Part shown: in pieces, positions 7,917 through 14,791 of the stretch
How the letters are laid out: each line of letters opens with the position of its first letter
Numbering within the stretch: the first letter of the stretch is position 1
Source: CAZQAA01 sp964591255
Lineage (GTDB): Bacteria > Desulfobacterota > DSM-4660 > Desulfatiglandales > Desulfatiglandaceae
DNA: 19,977 bases
Direction of reading: 5' to 3'
Assembly (NCBI GenBank): GCA_964591255.1
Contig: CAZQAA010000031.1
Span: forward strand, 1 to 19,977
Program-made: the position numbers and the translations under genes
The notes under the pieces: model-generated
Told to the model about the DNA's origin: nothing
Seen by the model: the letters and a program-made list of their open reading frames with translations, nothing else
Databases searched by the model: none

Positions 7917-7957
7917 TTATAAATATCTTAACCTACTTGTCAATCAGGAGCAATATT

Positions 7958-8203
7958 ATGCCTATTTTTGAATTCAGGTGTGTAACATGTGGAGAGGTCT
8001 TCGAAAAATTGTTTATGAGTTCAGACGATAAAGCAGATATGTCATGTCCTCACTGTCATTCCGATATTATTGAACGGGTTGTAAGTAAAACCAACTATGT
8101 TATGGGAGCGGGGTCCGGAGGAAAACAGCCGAAGATAACGACAACGTCCTGTGGACAGTCTAATCAATGTATGACTCTGGATCTGCCTGGACCATCAAAA
8201 TGA
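7958..8203 (+). CDS. Zinc-ribbon protein, FmdB family
   Basis: The 81-residue protein begins MPIFEFRC and has two CxxC knuckles, C8/C11 and C30/C33, which is the standard FmdB-type putative regulatory zinc ribbon. FmdB proteins are named after a regulator linked to formamidase/amidase genes, but for most members, including this one, the role is unknown. The C-terminus has two more cysteines (SCGQSNQC), which are more variable in the family. The ATG at 7958 is preceded by CAGGAG. An in-frame ATG 21 bases upstream (7937) has no ribosome site. The gene ends in ATGA, overlapping the start of the next gene, so the two are translationally coupled. Confidence 0.88.
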   Translation: MPIFEFRCVTCGEVFEKLFMSSDDKADMSCPHCHSDIIERVVSKTNYVMGAGSGGKQPKITTTSCGQSNQCMTLDLPGPSK

Positions 8204-8469
8204 TTGCCCCGCCTGATTGTAAAGATGGAAAAACAGATTTTGCAAACGAACTCAGCGAAGAAGATAAGCTTTATATAATGGAAGTGTTTAATGAAAGGGT
8301 GGTTCCCGGACTTGTAAAAATGCATGCTCGTATCGGGGTCCTTAATTGTGATTTTGCTGGGGAGAAGTACCGAAACTGGAATATCCAGTTTCGGTCTGAG
8401 GGCGCGGGATTCGCGATCGTGGACTTTGAGTATGATACGGAATCCAGGGGGCTCAACCTCCGGATTTAA
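8200..8469 (+). CDS. Small conserved-looking protein coupled to the zinc-ribbon gene
   Basis: This 89-residue protein starts at the ATG of the ATGA overlap with the fmdB-type stop codon. It is acidic at the N-terminus (LSEEDKLYIMEVFNERVVPGL), followed by a beta-rich half (NCDFAGEKYRNWNIQFRSEGAGFAIVDFEYD). I see no membrane segment, signal peptide or cysteine cluster (one cysteine in the N-terminal region, one in the middle). I do not recognise the family. The coupling suggests it works with, or is regulated with, the zinc-ribbon protein. An upstream in-frame ATG at 8167 lies inside the previous gene and is less likely to be used. Confidence 0.65.
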   Translation: MIAPPDCKDGKTDFANELSEEDKLYIMEVFNERVVPGLVKMHARIGVLNCDFAGEKYRNWNIQFRSEGAGFAIVDFEYDTESRGLNLRI

Positions 8470-8534
8470 TTAACTATGCCAGCTCTATGGTGAGGAAAAT
8501 ACCGTTGCATTAGAGGGATCTTTCCTCTTTATTT

Positions 8535-9668
8535 ATGTGGGGCTGTTTTTTTTTATCGGTTGACCTGATGTTGTTTGAGAACAAATTTCATGGAAGGGAA
8601 ATAGTCAAAAAACCCCTCTGCCCTTTTTGCGGGATGCCTATTGAAAGGCCTAAGGAATTGAGACCCAGGAGGTCAGGCGAGATGCCGGTAGGCGCCTGTG
8701 TGTGCGGCGCCGTTTATGCATATGACGAGACCGGGCATAATTTGGGCCTGGCCATGATAGAGGCGCTGGTCTTTGGGTGTGATATGGATTGGGATTTGGC
8801 GTGGGGCCTTTTGCCGGAAGATGACTATAAAGAAGGGATGATTGAACATTATGACCATGTTAATCACCTTGTCGTGCCGGGAGGATTTTTTGAAAGCAGG
8901 CGGATATCCGGTGTCCTCTATTTTATAAAGATGCAGGAGGATATCCAAGAGGTGACGTCTGATGGAGTTGTAGTGCGGTTAAAAAAGGCAACTCCTATTA
9001 TGTCTGAGCCCAATGTCAAAGGGAAAGTGGAGTATACCCTGTCCAAGGGGCAGGTGGAAGATTGCGTGAGAAACTATAAGATAAAACCCGTTCTAAAGGC
9101 TGCAGAAAAAGACAAAAAACTGATCAGGAATCTGCAGAGGCTTTTATATTCCGGAGATCATCTTTTTCGTAAGAGGGCCGCGGAGTTTTTGGGAAAGGTA
9201 TGTGCCATTATTAGCGAAAACGATTCCAGACTTGTTTCAAGACTCCTTGATACCCTGTTTTTTTCGATAACAGATACGGCCGCTTTTCCTTACGGTGCCT
9301 TTGAGGCAATTGGTGAGATTATTGCTGACCGTACGGAGATATTTGGCGGATATACCCCGCGACTTTTCCAGTTTCTTGCCGATGAGACAAGACGTTCCCA
9401 GGCGTTACAGGCCATAGGCAGGATTGCAAGGTCAAATCCAGAGCTGATTCGTAGGTATACATTTCATTTTATACCCTTTCTTGAAGATCCCGACCCGGAA
9501 GTTCGAGGTTATACGGCGTGGCTTTTGGGCAACTTGGGGGCATCGGAACTTCGCCAAGATCTCAAAGAACGCAAGGATGATACGAGAGAGATTATCGTTT
9601 ATGAGGATGGTATCCTTAAGACGAAGCGCGTAGGCCAGATAATATCAGAGGCCTTAGATAAGCTATGA
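8535..9668 (+). CDS. Zinc-ribbon/HEAT-repeat protein of unknown function
   Basis: The protein is 377 residues from the ATG at 8535. Translation may instead begin at the ATG at 8568, because the first 11 residues are hydrophobic and neither start has a clear ribosome site. Near the N-terminus CPFCG (C29, C32) and CVCG (C55, C57) form a probable zinc knuckle. A mid region has the segment HLVVPGGFFESRRISGVLYF. The C-terminal half (about 195-350) consists of paired helices of the HEAT type, including RKRAAEFLGKV and DPEVRGYTAWLLGNLG. HEAT repeats usually mediate protein contacts. It resembles a family annotated DVU0298 in sulfate reducers, from memory and not checked. The stop overlaps the next start (ATGA at 9665), so the two are coupled. 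Confidence 0.75.
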   Translation: MWGCFFLSVDLMLFENKFHGREIVKKPLCPFCGMPIERPKELRPRRSGEMPVGACVCGAVYAYDETGHNLGLAMIEALVFGCDMDWDLAWGLLPEDDYKEGMIEHYDHVNHLVVPGGFFESRRISGVLYFIKMQEDIQEVTSDGVVVRLKKATPIMSEPNVKGKVEYTLSKGQVEDCVRNYKIKPVLKAAEKDKKLIRNLQRLLYSGDHLFRKRAAEFLGKVCAIISENDSRLVSRLLDTLFFSITDTAAFPYGAFEAIGEIIADRTEIFGGYTPRLFQFLADETRRSQALQAIGRIARSNPELIRRYTFHFIPFLEDPDPEVRGYTAWLLGNLGASELRQDLKERKDDTREIIVYEDGILKTKRVGQIISEALDKL

Positions 9669-10861
9669 TCATCCAATATGTTTTTTCTTCTCCAGGGGGG
9701 AGCGTACCCCTTGCCCCTGATGACCTTTTCATACCTTTTAAAATAAACCTGTCAGAGACCCATCCATCTTTGACTCTCGGTGACTATTTTGGGGCCATCC
9801 GGGCCTTTCTCTTGGATAAGAAGCAATCTGCCTTGGCAGTCTCTATTCACGACACAAGAGGGGATATGGACTTCTCTTCTGAGGATATCCGGAAGATGGT
9901 CATTCGCAGTGAAAAGCACGGAGCCCTATACCATATTGCATCTGTCGAAGTTTTCGCCTTAAATGGAAACGATCCTGTAAAGTTTGCCATTAGCACCGCT
10001 ATCTCGGAACAGGGCAGAGAGTGCCTTGAGCGTGAATATGCCCTGCTGAAAAGTCTGGACAGGCCTTGTGAATCGGGTTGGCTGCCGCGGCCCTATTGCA
10101 TTGGTGAGGTTGTATGTAAAAAAGGTGAGATCCTCTCCATGTGTGTGTCGGAGTGGTTTGAAGATTTTCATGAATGGCACCATCGTTTGGATGATGACGG
10201 AGAGAGTCAAAAGATCTGTATCTGGGATATGAAAAGGGGCTATAGGTATGCAATCGAACAGGAGGCTTTTGGTATCTTTAGAAAGGCATCAATGATTCTT
10301 ACCCACTATTATAATATTAATGACGGGAGTCAGATTTTTCCGTGGCATCATGCGGCAGGGGATTTTGTGGTAAGCTGTAGGAATGGGAAGACCGATGTAA
10401 GGCTTACTGCTGTGAGGGGATATGATTCGGTCATAGCGCCAGGCAAAAATGGCATATCTGGCCGCATAATAGCCCTTGTATATTTTTTGTTGAACATGAC
10501 AGTCAAGATGCGCATTGATAAACTGGATGGTACGGGTGAAACGGTGTGGGCGGATGATTTTGTCTTGGATGCGACGCTTCAGGGTTTTTTGGATGCCCTT
10601 TTGGCCATAAAGGCCAATGAAGGATATCCTCCAGATATGGTGAAAAATCTTTTTTCTCTGCTAAGAAGTTTCGATCTGGATGAAATCAGAACGCTTTTAT
10701 GCTCGATGCTGGAGTTGTACCCTGAGGAGGATCCGAATGATTTACTTATAATAGAGGCTAACCTGGACAGACATGTTCGGCAACTGCATCGGATTTTACA
10801 GGAAAACACTCTTTATAAGTATCCATGGCGTGAGCGGTGTAATGCGATGGATATCAATTAG
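9665..10861 (+). CDS. Protein of unknown function with faint kinase-like pattern
   Basis: The 398-residue protein starts inside the stop codon of the HEAT-repeat gene, so the two are probably made in fixed ratio. The N-terminal 100 residues are mixed alpha/beta. From about 105 the order of elements faintly recalls the aminoglycoside-phosphotransferase/protein-kinase fold: a strand (VKFAISTA), a helix with EREYALLKSL, a hinge-like CVSEWFEDFHEWHH, then FPWHHAAGDFVV and a strand ending RLTAVRGYDSVI. The usual catalytic HGDxxxxN and metal-binding DxD are not intact, so if the fold is right it may be a pseudokinase. The C-terminal 120 residues are helical. I recognise no specific family. Its role must lie with the HEAT-repeat protein and the 59-residue protein that follows. 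Confidence 0.65.
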   Translation: MIIQYVFSSPGGSVPLAPDDLFIPFKINLSETHPSLTLGDYFGAIRAFLLDKKQSALAVSIHDTRGDMDFSSEDIRKMVIRSEKHGALYHIASVEVFALNGNDPVKFAISTAISEQGRECLEREYALLKSLDRPCESGWLPRPYCIGEVVCKKGEILSMCVSEWFEDFHEWHHRLDDDGESQKICIWDMKRGYRYAIEQEAFGIFRKASMILTHYYNINDGSQIFPWHHAAGDFVVSCRNGKTDVRLTAVRGYDSVIAPGKNGISGRIIALVYFLLNMTVKMRIDKLDGTGETVWADDFVLDATLQGFLDALLAIKANEGYPPDMVKNLFSLLRSFDLDEIRTLLCSMLELYPEEDPNDLLIIEANLDRHVRQLHRILQENTLYKYPWRERCNAMDIN

Positions 10862-10889
10862 CTAACTATGCCGGAACAGGAGAGATGGG

Positions 10890-11069
10890 ATGAATGCAGA
10901 TCTGTCTGAAATTAAAAATGTAGATTCCAACAGGCTGACCGTATTAAGAAATTTGCCTAAGGATATACTCGAAACTTTCACAAGGGATGAGATAAAGATT
11001 TTTCTTTATGAAGATGTGTGGCCGGATTCTCTGAAGGAGAAACTGAAAGATTATCTCAAGGATAAGTAA
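10890..11069 (+). CDS. Small acidic/basic helical protein, 59 residues
   Basis: This short gene runs from ATG 10890 to TAA 11067-11069. AGGAGA (10878-10883) sits six bases before the start. The product is highly charged and looks helical, from MNADLSEIKNVDSN to a Lys-rich end (KEKLKDYLKDK). It lies 28 bases after the 398-residue gene and in the same direction, so it is probably the third member of that operon. Good codon content and the ribosome site argue that it is real. I do not recognise it. The 48 bases that separate it from the convergent glycosyltransferase gene contain only a weak AT-rich hairpin. Confidence 0.6.
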   Translation: MNADLSEIKNVDSNRLTVLRNLPKDILETFTRDEIKIFLYEDVWPDSLKEKLKDYLKDK

Positions 11070-11117
11070 TGGCTTGTCTTTTAAAAACTTCCTGTTTTTT
11101 GTAGAACCAGCCGCATC

Positions 11118-12356
11118 TTATCCTGCAATATTGTAGAGATAGGGAATAATCTGGTTTCTGCAGACTTCGTCGAGGACATATTTTGTCATTGCCTTGCGGA
11201 ACATTTTATGGGTGTTTGTACGCGCCAGATACTCCAGGATTCGGCCTGCCGTCAACATGGGCGGGTCGTCCACGTTGAAGAAACACACATCTTCTCCCAG
11301 TTCTATAAAGGGAGGAATGTTTGAGCATGCCACAGGCAGTTTTATCATTCCCGCTTCAAGCACAGGTAACCCAAAACCCTCGTCTTTGCTCGTCATGAGC
11401 AATAGATCGGCCAGCAGGTAGAGATCGCGGATAAAAATTCTGTCCGGGATCAGTCTGGTTCCATCCTTAAATCTGTATTCCGCCAATATGGCAATGTGTT
11501 TTTTTAGGCCAAGCTCCTCGATCCAATATTTCAACCTCCTGTAATAGGCCAGGGCACGTGGTGCGTGGGGATCATAGGCCCCTGTCAGGACAAACAGTAT
11601 ATTGTAACCTGCGGTCTTTATGCTCCTGACGATATGGATGGAGAGTTCAAGATTTTTTCGGGGTGTGATCCTTGAAGGCTGTACCACAATCAGATCTCTG
11701 CTGAAGAAATCCAGTTCTTGTGCGAGCCGCATAGATTTCTGATCAAGATAAAAAAAGTTTACCGGATCAACCCCGTTAGGGATCACTGCCCATTCGACAT
11801 CTGTACCATGTTTCCTGAAAAGTTCCTTTCTTGATTCAGAAATGGTTACATAGTGAATATCGGCATGTGGGGTTCGAAGTATGGTCCACGGGTCACGATT
11901 CAGGAATCTTGGAATGTCGGGTTGAAAGTAAGGTGAATCATGGGCCCAACTTACTATGACGGGGCCTTCATTTGATCCAGCAAGGCGGCGCAGGGCAATG
12001 GTCAGGGGCAGATTGAAGGGCATTTGTAACACATTGTGGGCAATGACGACATCAAGATTGCTGCTCCACTCTATAAGGATATTGAAGATTTTTTCGGTCA
12101 ATTGATTCAAGAGATTTTGATCTCCCTTGCGGCAGTCATCGTGGGACCTGGATACGTTCGGATGCTTCGAACCGAGTAAAGGTTCTATGCGGACAGGAAA
12201 GGCTCGGGTGAAGACCTCTCCCATACCTGCCAGGATGGAGACAGATTGTCCCATCCTGTGGAGAGTAGATGCGTGCTGACTTATGACCTCCTCCACTCCC
12301 CCCACAACCGGCGGACATGAGTAGTGAATAATTCCTATTTCCAAAATTTTTTTCAT
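11118..12356 (-). CDS. Glycosyltransferase, GT4/GT-B type (second of a tandem pair)
   Basis: The 412-residue protein is a retaining GT-B glycosyltransferase. The N-terminal Rossmann half has GGVEEV (19-24), the usual glycine-rich acceptor loop, and SWAHDSPYF. The C-terminal half starts after PNGVDP (193-198), with the donor-phosphate contact RITPRKN (229-235) and the E-x7-E element within SKDEGFGLPVLEAG (323-336, glutamates 326 and 334). The frame extends 42 codons upstream to 12482, but that part overlaps the preceding gene and is not GT-like. MKKILEIGI at 12356 is the natural start. Sugar donor and acceptor are unknown. It shares motifs with the adjacent upstream glycosyltransferase, suggesting an old duplication. 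No membrane segment was seen. Confidence 0.88.
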   Translation of the reverse strand: MKKILEIGIIHYSCPPVVGGVEEVISQHASTLHRMGQSVSILAGMGEVFTRAFPVRIEPLLGSKHPNVSRSHDDCRKGDQNLLNQLTEKIFNILIEWSSNLDVVIAHNVLQMPFNLPLTIALRRLAGSNEGPVIVSWAHDSPYFQPDIPRFLNRDPWTILRTPHADIHYVTISESRKELFRKHGTDVEWAVIPNGVDPVNFFYLDQKSMRLAQELDFFSRDLIVVQPSRITPRKNLELSIHIVRSIKTAGYNILFVLTGAYDPHAPRALAYYRRLKYWIEELGLKKHIAILAEYRFKDGTRLIPDRIFIRDLYLLADLLLMTSKDEGFGLPVLEAGMIKLPVACSNIPPFIELGEDVCFFNVDDPPMLTAGRILEYLARTNTHKMFRKAMTKYVLDEVCRNQIIPYLYNIAG

Positions 12357-12384
12357 GGCACAATCCCTGTCGTGGATTTGGATA

Positions 12385-13629
12385 TTATGTGAATGAGGCA
12401 ATGATGGAGAGGAGTTTTTGTTCCAAGACCTCATAGGAGAAAAATTTTTTTCCGAGTTCGTAGTTTTTTTCCACCGCCGCATTTAGATTGATAGGTTCAA
12501 GAAAGGTCTTGAGGCGTTCCACAGTCTTTTTAGTGACAAATGATTCAAATGCGATCACATTAAATCCGCATGGTTCTATGTCCTCCACAAAAATGGAATA
12601 CCGGTTGACAACAATAGGTTTTTTAAAATAAACGGCTTCCAAGAAAGCATTGCCGAACCCTTCGTATCCTGAAGGGTAGCTGACGATGTCAGCAGCCTGA
12701 TAGGCGTCATCAATGGCGTACCCCTTGTCCGATTTCATATTGAAGCACCGCAAGGGCCCGATCATGTCTCCAATATATATTATTTCCACGCCTAATCGGT
12801 CGGCGAACTCAATGATTCTTTCTGCATATACATCACCTTCGTCACCGTATTTATGGGAGACAACTACTCTGGGGTGCTCCATTTCCAGGAGACTTGCCAA
12901 TTCCACCGCCCTTTCAATCCACTTTCGCGGTACAATGCGGGTCGGCTGGAGCAGAAAAAGGTCGCTTTTATCAAAACCCAATTCCTGCCTTAGCAGGCGG
13001 CTTTTCTTGTTGCCTGCCTGAGGAGGGTTTGCGAAATCGAAGACATTATGGATAATTACATTGCTAACTCCCCTTTGGTAGCTTAGTTGTCTGGATGCCT
13101 CTGAATTAATTACCACATGACGTATATATTGAAGATTAGGGGGAAAGGCATACAGTAAGAAATCCTGCACAGCATTAATGAGAAAGCGTTTCCTTTCCCA
13201 TGCGAAATCATGATGATGGGCAATGCAGGGCATGCCCGTTTCTGCAATAAACTCTGTAATGGCCATTCCCAATGGGATATTCAATGGGATTGCCAGGGCG
13301 TTTTCAGGGATAAGGATATTTATGGCGAATTGTTTACAGAATTCGTACAGTCTGGATTTCAGCTGATCTTTCAGCTCATGTATGCGGTTGGTAAGTATTT
13401 TCTCCCGTGTTTGAGAGCCGAATGATGCATGGTAGATTTCAAGGATTTCGGGGTGATTAAAATGTGCCTTTGGGACCAAAAATGAGTTGTCAGGTGGAGT
13501 GTCCAGTTCTCCTGCAAAAAAGAAACAATCAAATCCATTCCGTGTTAGGACCTGATACCACTTGTATGTCTCAAGAGATACGCCATCTGTACCTGCGATA
13601 CGCGTAGATACAAACCCTATCTTCTTCAT
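12385..13629 (-). CDS. Glycosyltransferase, GT4/GT-B type (first of a tandem pair)
   Basis: The 414-residue protein starts MKKIGFVSTRIAGTDGVSLE, a typical GT4 N-terminal strand and glycine loop. It continues with HHHDFAWE (138-145), the donor site RIVPRKW (231-237), and the E-x7-E motif in YEGFGNAFLEA (322-332, E323 and E331). It transfers a sugar from a nucleotide-sugar donor to an acceptor I cannot identify. The small, soluble architecture fits either a compatible-solute glycoside or a glycan. A perfect ribosome site (AGGAGGTGATG) precedes the ATG at 13629. The downstream glycosyltransferase follows after 28 bases, so the pair is co-transcribed and probably acts in sequence on one product. 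Confidence 0.88.
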   Translation of the reverse strand: MKKIGFVSTRIAGTDGVSLETYKWYQVLTRNGFDCFFFAGELDTPPDNSFLVPKAHFNHPEILEIYHASFGSQTREKILTNRIHELKDQLKSRLYEFCKQFAINILIPENALAIPLNIPLGMAITEFIAETGMPCIAHHHDFAWERKRFLINAVQDFLLYAFPPNLQYIRHVVINSEASRQLSYQRGVSNVIIHNVFDFANPPQAGNKKSRLLRQELGFDKSDLFLLQPTRIVPRKWIERAVELASLLEMEHPRVVVSHKYGDEGDVYAERIIEFADRLGVEIIYIGDMIGPLRCFNMKSDKGYAIDDAYQAADIVSYPSGYEGFGNAFLEAVYFKKPIVVNRYSIFVEDIEPCGFNVIAFESFVTKKTVERLKTFLEPINLNAAVEKNYELGKKFFSYEVLEQKLLSIIASFT

Positions 13630-13795
13630 TGCATCACCTCCTAAAGCGGTATGTGAATGATATAATGATATTATTTAGGAGTCAGAGCCTGAATCCGCAT
13701 TTTAGAGATTTTTCGAGCCTCCTGTGCTAAATGCCTAAAGGAAGAGGAGATTGTCTCTGTTATCAATTCGTATTTCGTATATAATCTAAAATAAT

Positions 13796-13822
13796 AAGAC
13801 AAGATTTGTTAAAAGACAAGAT
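13796..13822. repeat. 10-base direct repeat upstream of the ring-opening gene cluster
   Basis: AAGACAAGAT occurs at 13796-13805 and again at 13813-13822, so the copies start 17 bases apart, about 50-75 bases upstream of the -35 element at 13870. The spacing is near one and a half helical turns. It could be an activator site, but the region is AT-rich and two copies could arise by chance. Confidence 0.4.
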
Positions 13823-13869
13823 CTCCAGTTTGTAAGACGTATCCCATATTTTGATCTTATCGATTTTGC

Positions 13870-13898
13870 TTGACATGTGGATGTTTTTTTTTTAGATT
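13870..13898 (+). promoter_or_regulatory. Probable sigma70 promoter of the SDR-bamQ-bamA operon
   Basis: A perfect TTGACA (13870-13875) is followed after 17 bases by TAGATT (13893-13898), a four of six match to TATAAT. The spacer contains a run of ten T. Transcription would begin near 13905, just before a perfect palindrome. A second possible -10 element (TATATT, 13905-13910) has no good -35. The 356-base gap from 13630 to 13985 holds this promoter, the palindrome, the direct repeat and, on the other strand, the leader of the glycosyltransferase gene. I see no gene in it. Confidence 0.6.
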
Positions 13899-13915
13899 CC
13901 CCCGTATATTTATGA

Positions 13916-13937
13916 CTACATTATAGTTATAATGTAG
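13916..13937. promoter_or_regulatory. Perfect 22-base palindrome, probable operator
   Basis: The arms CTACATTATA (13916-13925) and TATAATGTAG (13928-13937) are exact reverse complements around a 2-base centre. It lies about 10-30 bases downstream of the predicted transcription start and 49 bases before the SDR start codon. A perfect two-fold symmetric site of this size is the usual form of an operator for a homodimeric repressor such as TetR, GntR or MarR type. No regulator gene is present in the window. It lacks a T-run, so a terminator is unlikely. Confidence 0.65.
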
Positions 13938-13985
13938 CCGTGGCAGTAACGTAATTTATAGGGACTTAATGAAAGGAATAGGGTA

Positions 13986-14738
13986 ATGAGGCTAAAAGAC
14001 AGAATTGCTTTGGTAACAGGAAGTAGCCGTGGGGTAGGCAGGGCTGTGGCCCTTGGATTTGCAAAGGAAGGGGCCAAAGTAGTTGTTAATTACACGTCCA
14101 ATGAGAATGCGGCCAATGAAGTGGTAAACAGTATTAAATCGATGGGGAGTGATGCGATTGCCGTCAAGGCAGATGTGGCACAAAAGGATGATGCAGAGGC
14201 CTTGGTCAACGCGGCTGTTGATAAATTCGGAAGACTTGACATCCTGGTAAATAATGCGGGTTTTACCCGCCCTGCTCTGATGCTTAAAATGAGCGAAGAT
14301 CAATGGGATAGTGTCGTTGATATTCATATGAAAGGGGCCTTTCTCTGTTCCCAGGCAGCAGGCCTTAAGATGCAAGATCAAAAAAGTGGCAAGATAATTA
14401 ATGTGACGTCTGTGGCTGGCGTAGTCGGAACGGTTGGTCAGATAAATTATAGTGCGGCAAAGGGTGGCATAATAAGTATGACGAAATCTATTGCGAGGGA
14501 GCTTGCCCGCTATAATGTCTGCTGCAATGTAATATCATTGGGAATTGTGACCACGGATATGACGGAAAAGATAAGGACCGATGAAAAACTGAAAGAGATA
14601 TACATGAACAGGATCCTCTTGAAACGTTTTGCCGAGGCGGAGGATATTGCTCCAGCCTTTGTGTTTTTTGCCTCGGACGACAGTAATTATATTACCGGCC
14701 AGCTGTTGTGCGTAGATGGCGGATATGGAATGATTTGA
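13986..14738 (+). CDS. SDR-family dehydrogenase (FabG-like), probably a hydroxyacyl-CoA dehydrogenase of the aromatic pathway
   Basis: The 250-residue protein is a classical short-chain dehydrogenase: cofactor loop TGSSRGVG (11-18), NNAG (89-92), and catalytic S142, Y155 and K159 (YSAAK). The position that is usually Asn in the tetrad (DVNLKG) is His114 (VDIHMKG). As I recall, this variant is seen in 3-hydroxyacyl-CoA dehydrogenases of the MFE-2 type. General annotation would be 3-oxoacyl-ACP reductase, but it leads the ring-opening operon, so a 3-hydroxyacyl-CoA (for example 3-hydroxypimelyl-CoA) dehydrogenase role is more plausible. That is an inference from context. Arg15 in the cofactor loop is compatible with NADP, so cofactor preference is open. 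AAAGGA precedes the ATG, and bamQ follows after 53 bases. Confidence 0.85.
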   Translation: MRLKDRIALVTGSSRGVGRAVALGFAKEGAKVVVNYTSNENAANEVVNSIKSMGSDAIAVKADVAQKDDAEALVNAAVDKFGRLDILVNNAGFTRPALMLKMSEDQWDSVVDIHMKGAFLCSQAAGLKMQDQKSGKIINVTSVAGVVGTVGQINYSAAKGGIISMTKSIARELARYNVCCNVISLGIVTTDMTEKIRTDEKLKEIYMNRILLKRFAEAEDIAPAFVFFASDDSNYITGQLLCVDGGYGMI

Positions 14739-14791
14739 TTGTTTGAATGTTTGTTGTTTATCTAATAAAACTTTAAGGAGGTATTGATAAA

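Noticed and set aside
8512..8528. AGAGG/CCTCT inverted repeat before the HEAT-repeat gene
   Set aside because: Only a 5-base stem, and the following T-run is 17 bases away, so it is not a credible terminator or operator.
11083..11099. AAAAAC/GTTTTT hairpin between the 59-residue gene and the glycosyltransferase gene
   Set aside because: A 6-base A-T-rich stem with one G-C pair is too weak to support a terminator call.
12357..12482. N-terminal extension of the second glycosyltransferase
   Set aside because: These 42 codons overlap the preceding gene, are rich in Ser, Asn and Lys, and do not match the GT-B N-terminus, which starts cleanly at 12356.
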